Assembly: GCA_035535495.1 (NCBI GenBank)
Contig: DATLQA010000101.1
Coordinates: 1 to 45,377 of the forward strand
Length of the DNA: 45,377 nt
Reading direction: 5' to 3'
DNA from: DASUZB01 sp035535495
Lineage (GTDB): Bacteria > Actinomycetota > CALGFH01
A program made the position numbers and the translations under genes. Shown here piece after piece: positions 42,102 to 45,377 of this stretch. Each line of letters starts with the position of its first letter. Position 1 is the first letter of the stretch. The notes under the pieces were generated by a model. The model saw only the letters and a program-made list of their open reading frames with translations, ran no database searches and was not told the DNA's origin.

Positions 42102-43067
42102 GTGTCACGGCGCCGCCTGGGCGTGGTCGCCCCGCTGCCGGAGCCGGTCGGCATCTACGTGCAGGCCTGGCGGCGGGCGCTGTGCGAGCCCACCCGGGAG
42201 CGGATCGTCCCGCACATCACCCTGGCGCCACCGCAGTCGATCCCCGAGGAGCAGGTCCCCGCGGCGGTCGCGCTGGTCGAGGCGGCCGCCGCCGCCGGCG
42301 TGCCCGGCGTCGTCACCCTGCACGGGGCGGCCACCTTCCTGCCGGACAGCCCGGTCACCTACCTGGTCGTGGCCGAGGGCGGCCCGGCACTGGCGGCGCT
42401 GGAGGCCGCGCTGCGAGCCGAGCCGCTGAGCCGGCGGACGCACCCGTTCCACCCGCACGTGACGGTGGCTCAGGAACTGCCTCCCGCCGACCTGGAGGCG
42501 GCGGTCGCCGACCTCGGGGACTTCCACGCCGCCTTCCAGCTCGGCGAGATCGCGCTCATGGTCCAGGGCGACGACCGTGCCTGGAGGCCACTGCACACCG
42601 CGCCGGTGGGCGCCTCCGAGCTGGCCAGGGAGGTGCCGGTGGCGGAGGCGGCGAGCGCGGCGCTGTTCCTGCTCGACCCGCCCCGGGTGCTGCTCGGCCT
42701 GCGCTCGAGCCAGCCGGGGCGGCGCTACCCGGGCGTGTGGGACGCCCTTGGCGGCAAGCCGGAGCCGGGCGAGCCGCTGCTCGCCGCGCTGCTCCGCGAG
42801 GTCAGGGAGGAGGCCGACGTCGAGCCGCTCGATGTGGCTCCGCTCGGCTGCTTCCACGACGGCGACCGGGCCGACGCCTTCTTCGTCGCCACCTCGTGGC
42901 GTGGGGAGATCCGCAACACCGAGCCGGACGAGCACGCGCGGCTCGAGTGGGTCCTGCTCGACGAGGCACCCGCCCGCGCCATGGCGCCGACCACGCGCCG
43001 CGCCCTCCGCCGGCTGATCGAGGTCCTCGGCGGCACCGGAACGGTCGGCGGCACCCGCCCGGGCTGA
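42102..43067 (+). CDS. 2H phosphoesterase (2'-5' RNA ligase-like)/Nudix hydrolase fusion protein
   Basis: A 321-residue two-domain protein. Residues 1-165 form a 2H phosphoesterase with both His-x-Thr motifs, PHITLAPP (His38, Thr40) and PHVTVAQ (His119, Thr121), as in 2'-5' RNA ligase-like and cyclic phosphodiesterases. Residues ~185-310 are a Nudix hydrolase with a full Nudix box (Gly218, Glu224, Arg232, Glu233, Glu236, Glu237) except Asp239 in place of the last Gly. GTG 42102 lies 1 nt after the trpS stop with no clear ribosome binding site, so it is probably coupled to trpS. One reaction it could do is opening a cyclic phosphate and then cleaving an ADP-ribose-like pyrophosphate; that is inference. 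Soluble, no export signal. Confidence 0.88.
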   Translation: MSRRRLGVVAPLPEPVGIYVQAWRRALCEPTRERIVPHITLAPPQSIPEEQVPAAVALVEAAAAAGVPGVVTLHGAATFLPDSPVTYLVVAEGGPALAALEAALRAEPLSRRTHPFHPHVTVAQELPPADLEAAVADLGDFHAAFQLGEIALMVQGDDRAWRPLHTAPVGASELAREVPVAEAASAALFLLDPPRVLLGLRSSQPGRRYPGVWDALGGKPEPGEPLLAALLREVREEADVEPLDVAPLGCFHDGDRADAFFVATSWRGEIRNTEPDEHARLEWVLLDEAPARAMAPTTRRALRRLIEVLGGTGTVGGTRPG

Positions 43068-43172
43068 GCATGCGCGGCGGTCGGGTGGGGTTCGCGGCGT
43101 GGTGGTGTGGTATCGGAATCGGGATGGCATGAGAATGTCCGGCGTGCAGCGCCGACGTCGCGGGAGGGAGCG

Positions 43173-43643
43173 GTGTCCAACCAGGAAGTCCCATCGGCCC
43201 AGGCCGAGCGATCCAGCCCGGCCGCGCCGGCCGGCGAGCAGTCCACCGCCGAGCTGCTCGTCGGCTTGGCGAGCGACGCCAGTACCTTGGTCCGTCAAGA
43301 GATCCTGCTGGCGCGGCAGGAGGTCACCGAGGGGTTGGCCAAGACCGCGGCGGCGTCCGCGTTCCTGGTCGCCGCCGGGGTGCTGGCCCTGTACGCGCTC
43401 GGCTTCCTGCTGTACACCGTCGCGGTGGCCATCGGCGGGCCGGACTGGCTCGGGTTCGCCATCGTCACGGTGGTGCTGCTGCTGGTGGTGACGGTCCTCG
43501 CCTTGATTGGCCGCAGCCGGCTTGCCCGCTCCAAGGTAGCCCCTGAGCAGGCGAAGACAGAGCTGCGTGCGACCGCGACCGAGTTGAAGGAGGAGCTGCG
43601 GTGGGGGAAACGGCAAGAGAGACCGCCCGAGAGGTCGAGCTGA
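43173..43643 (+). CDS. Putative actinobacterial Holin-X family (phage holin superfamily III) membrane protein
   Basis: 156 residues. A polar Ser/Ala-rich start is followed by STAELLVGLASDASTLVRQEI, an amphipathic helix typical of the family, then two hydrophobic helices (about 64-84 and 93-115) and a charged C-terminal helix (EQAKTELRATATELKEEL). Despite the name these are chromosomal envelope proteins in most actinobacteria and no lysis role is implied. GTG 43173 has GGGAGGGAG about 2 nt upstream. It overlaps the next gene by 43 nt. Confidence 0.8.
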   Translation: MSNQEVPSAQAERSSPAAPAGEQSTAELLVGLASDASTLVRQEILLARQEVTEGLAKTAAASAFLVAAGVLALYALGFLLYTVAVAIGGPDWLGFAIVTVVLLLVVTVLALIGRSRLARSKVAPEQAKTELRATATELKEELRWGKRQERPPERSS

Positions 43644-43837
43644 CCCGCAAGCAGATGGAGGAACGGTTGTCCAAGCTCTCCGAGCGCGCCCCAGAAGAGG
43701 CCCGTAAGCTGCTGAAACGAGTGCTGTTCGTGGCCTTGTCCGCCGCGGCGGTGCTGGCCGCCCGCAAACTCGTCGACAAGCTGTGGGAGCGCTTCACCGG
43801 CGAGCTGCCTCCGACCAAGGTGGAGCGGGACGACTAG
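43601..43837 (+). CDS. Small DUF3618-like membrane-associated protein
   Basis: 78 residues: a charged N-terminal helix (ETAREVELTRKQMEERLSKL) like that of DUF3618 proteins, a short hydrophobic segment (LLKRVLFVALSAAAVLAA, about 37-54) and a charged tail. It commonly sits beside Holin-X genes, as here. GTG 43601 has AGGAGG 7 nt upstream, inside the end of the previous gene, so the pair is likely co-translated. The function is unknown. Confidence 0.75.
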   Translation: MGETARETAREVELTRKQMEERLSKLSERAPEEARKLLKRVLFVALSAAAVLAARKLVDKLWERFTGELPPTKVERDD

Positions 43838-43926
43838 GGCGACCGCGGCGGTGTCGGTGCCGGCCCGGCGACCGTCCGGGCGGTTGCCGGCATGCCGGGT
43901 GCCGCAGCCGGTGGTTGAATAGGTCG

Positions 43927-45377
43927 ATGACGACGCCACTGATCCCGCGCGAGGTCCTGTTCGGCAACCCGGAGCGGGCCAGCCCGGCGATCTCGCCCGA
44001 CGGTACCCGCATCGCCTGGCTGGCACCGGTCGACGGCGTGCTGAACGTGTGGGTCGGCCAGATCGGCGCGGACGACGCCAAGCCGGTCACCGACGACACC
44101 GACCGCGGCATCCGCGACTACCGCTGGGCGCACGACGACCGCCACCTGCTGTACGTGCAGGACCGTGGCGGCGACGAGAACTGGCACCTGTACGCGGTCG
44201 ACCTGGAGGGCGGGGGGACCAGGGACCTCACCCCGTTCGACGACGTGCAGGCGCAGCTGGTCGCCACCGACAAGCAGTTCCCCGACAAGGTCCTGGTCGG
44301 GCTGAACAAGGACAACCCCGAGCTCCACGACGTCTACCAGCTCGACCTCGCCGCCGGCAAGCTCGACCTGGTGGCGTCCAACCCCGGGTTCCTCGGCTGG
44401 CTGGCCGACGCCGACCTGCGGGTCCGGTGCGGGGTGGCGCCCACCCCGGACGGTGGGCTGATCGTGATGGTGCGCGACTCGGAGGACGCCGGGTGGCGGC
44501 AGGCGCTGCAGGTCGGACCCGAAGACGCCCTCGGCACCAGCCCGGTGGCCTTCAGCCGAGACGGCACCGAGCTCCTGATGGTCTCCTCCGAGGACGCCAA
44601 CGCGGCCCGCCTGGTCCGCCTCGACCTCGCCGGCGGAGACCGCCAGGTCATCTACGAAGACCCCCGCTACGACGTGGAGTCGGTGGTGCTGCACCCCGAC
44701 ACGCGCGAGCCCGAGCTGGTGACGGTGGTGCGCGACCGCGCCGAGATGGAGGCGGTCGATCCGGCCCGCGCCTCCGAGCTGGCCCGCATCCGGGCGGTGC
44801 ACCCTGGCGACCCGGTGTTCCTCGGGCGTGACCATGCCGACAAGACCTGGCTGCTGGCCTTCACCGCCGACGACGGCCCGGTCTCCTACTACGCCTGGGA
44901 CCGCGCCGAGCAGCGGGCCGCCTTCCTGTTCGTCCACCGGCCCGAACTGGAGCGCTACCAGCTCGCCAGCATGGAGCCGTTCTCCTTCCCGGCCCGCGAC
45001 GGCCTGGAGGTGCACGGCTACCTCGGCTTCCCGCCCGGATCGTCCCGCTCCGGGCTGCCCACCGTCCTCAAGGTCCACGGCGGCCCGTGGTACCGCGACA
45101 CCTGGGGCTTCGATCCCGAGGCGCAGTGGCTCGCCAACCGCGGCTACCTCTGCGTGGAGGTCAACTTCCGCGGCTCGACCGGGTACGGCAAGGCCTTCGT
45201 CAACGCCGGCGACCGCGAGTGGGGCGCGGCCATGCACGACGACCTGGTCGACGCGGTCCGCCACGTGGTCGAGCGGGGCTGGGCCGATCCGGCCAGGGTG
45301 GCGATCTACGGCGGCTCCTACGGCGGCTACGCCGCCCTGGTCGGCGCGACCTTCACCCCCGACCTGTTCCGCTGCGC
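43927..45377 (+). CDS. S9 family prolyl oligopeptidase-type peptidase, truncated by window end
   Basis: The first 483 residues of a serine peptidase of the DPP/acylaminoacyl-peptidase group. Residues 1-~345 form a beta-propeller rich in Asp and Gly (ISPDGTRIAWLAP, YRWAHDDRHLLYVQD), which gates access to the active site. The alpha/beta-hydrolase domain begins near 360 with SFPARDGLEVHGYL, TVLKVHGGPWYRD, VEVNFRGSTGYGK and the nucleophile Ser464 in YGGSYGGYAAL. The catalytic Asp and His lie beyond the window. There is no signal peptide, so it is probably cytoplasmic. ATG 43927 starts the conserved part; only a weak AGGT precedes it. Confidence 0.92.
   Translation, partial: MTTPLIPREVLFGNPERASPAISPDGTRIAWLAPVDGVLNVWVGQIGADDAKPVTDDTDRGIRDYRWAHDDRHLLYVQDRGGDENWHLYAVDLEGGGTRDLTPFDDVQAQLVATDKQFPDKVLVGLNKDNPELHDVYQLDLAAGKLDLVASNPGFLGWLADADLRVRCGVAPTPDGGLIVMVRDSEDAGWRQALQVGPEDALGTSPVAFSRDGTELLMVSSEDANAARLVRLDLAGGDRQVIYEDPRYDVESVVLHPDTREPELVTVVRDRAEMEAVDPARASELARIRAVHPGDPVFLGRDHADKTWLLAFTADDGPVSYYAWDRAEQRAAFLFVHRPELERYQLASMEPFSFPARDGLEVHGYLGFPPGSSRSGLPTVLKVHGGPWYRDTWGFDPEAQWLANRGYLCVEVNFRGSTGYGKAFVNAGDREWGAAMHDDLVDAVRHVVERGWADPARVAIYGGSYGGYAALVGATFTPDLFRC

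Noticed and set aside
43173..43643. Phage lysis cassette suggested by the holin-like protein
   Set aside because: Holin-X proteins are normal chromosomal genes in actinobacteria, and no endolysin or phage genes are adjacent.

Overview
This is a very GC-rich, gene-dense chromosomal segment (by eye above 70 % G+C, codons ending almost always in G or C). Family content points to an actinomycete-type bacterium (Actinomycetota). The indicators are a HelD-type RNA polymerase recycling helicase, a LytR-CpsA-Psr protein, a PknB-like kinase, a Holin-X type membrane protein, a 7TM sensor module of the kind found in actinobacterial histidine kinases, GTG/TTG starts and TAnnnT -10 boxes. I cannot name the genus; a deep-branching or uncultivated lineage is possible. 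I see no rRNA, tRNA, insertion sequence or CRISPR array.

Layout, left to right. 1-2707: a frameshifted Na+:solute symporter (cut by the window edge), an endonuclease/exonuclease/phosphatase-fold protein and a kinase-less 7TM sensor. 2871-8053: an ATGA-coupled pair of envelope glycosyltransferases (GT2 with an exported Thr/Pro-rich segment, then a GT-C/ArnT-like enzyme), an SCP2-type lipid carrier and an AI-2E/PerM-like transporter. 8139-14599: metE, glpX, a CDF metal exporter overlapping a tandem-ACT regulator, a small ABM-like protein, an MgtC-like membrane protein and an unknown membrane protein. 14785-17309: a B12-binding methylmalonyl-CoA mutase subunit followed by sucC-sucD. 17392-20753: a lytic transglycosylase with a poly-threonine tail, hisS and a DEDDh exonuclease. 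20906-22868: a minus-strand cluster DUF2752, Tic20/DUF4870-like, RDD. 23170-25346: purN-purH. 25513-29715: a small secreted protein, an LCP protein, a mismatch uracil-DNA glycosylase and folD-metF. 29721-40058: citrate synthase divergent from isocitrate dehydrogenase-malate dehydrogenase, then a Ser/Thr kinase, helD and aconitase. 40059-41050: a lower-GC, gene-poor accessory patch with a small FDXHR-type zinc protein. 41051-45377: trpS with an unusual insertion, a 2H-phosphoesterase/Nudix fusion, two small membrane proteins and a truncated S9 peptidase.

Functionally the window is mostly central metabolism: citrate synthase, aconitase, IDH, MDH and SucCD give most of the TCA cycle, with the B12 subunit feeding succinyl-CoA. 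MetE, FolD, MetF, PurN and PurH form a folate/one-carbon block. Cell-envelope genes (GT2/GT-C, LCP, lytic transglycosylase, kinase with a RodZ-like sensor) are interleaved.

The most unusual items are: the 2H-phosphoesterase/Nudix fusion directly behind trpS; the 15-residue insertion beside the HIGH motif of TrpRS, in a patch of atypical codon use that continues the accessory region; the Ser/Thr kinase whose sensor looks like the RodZ C-terminal domain; the GT2 enzyme with a signal peptide and PATTL repeats; and the poly-Thr-tailed transglycosylase.
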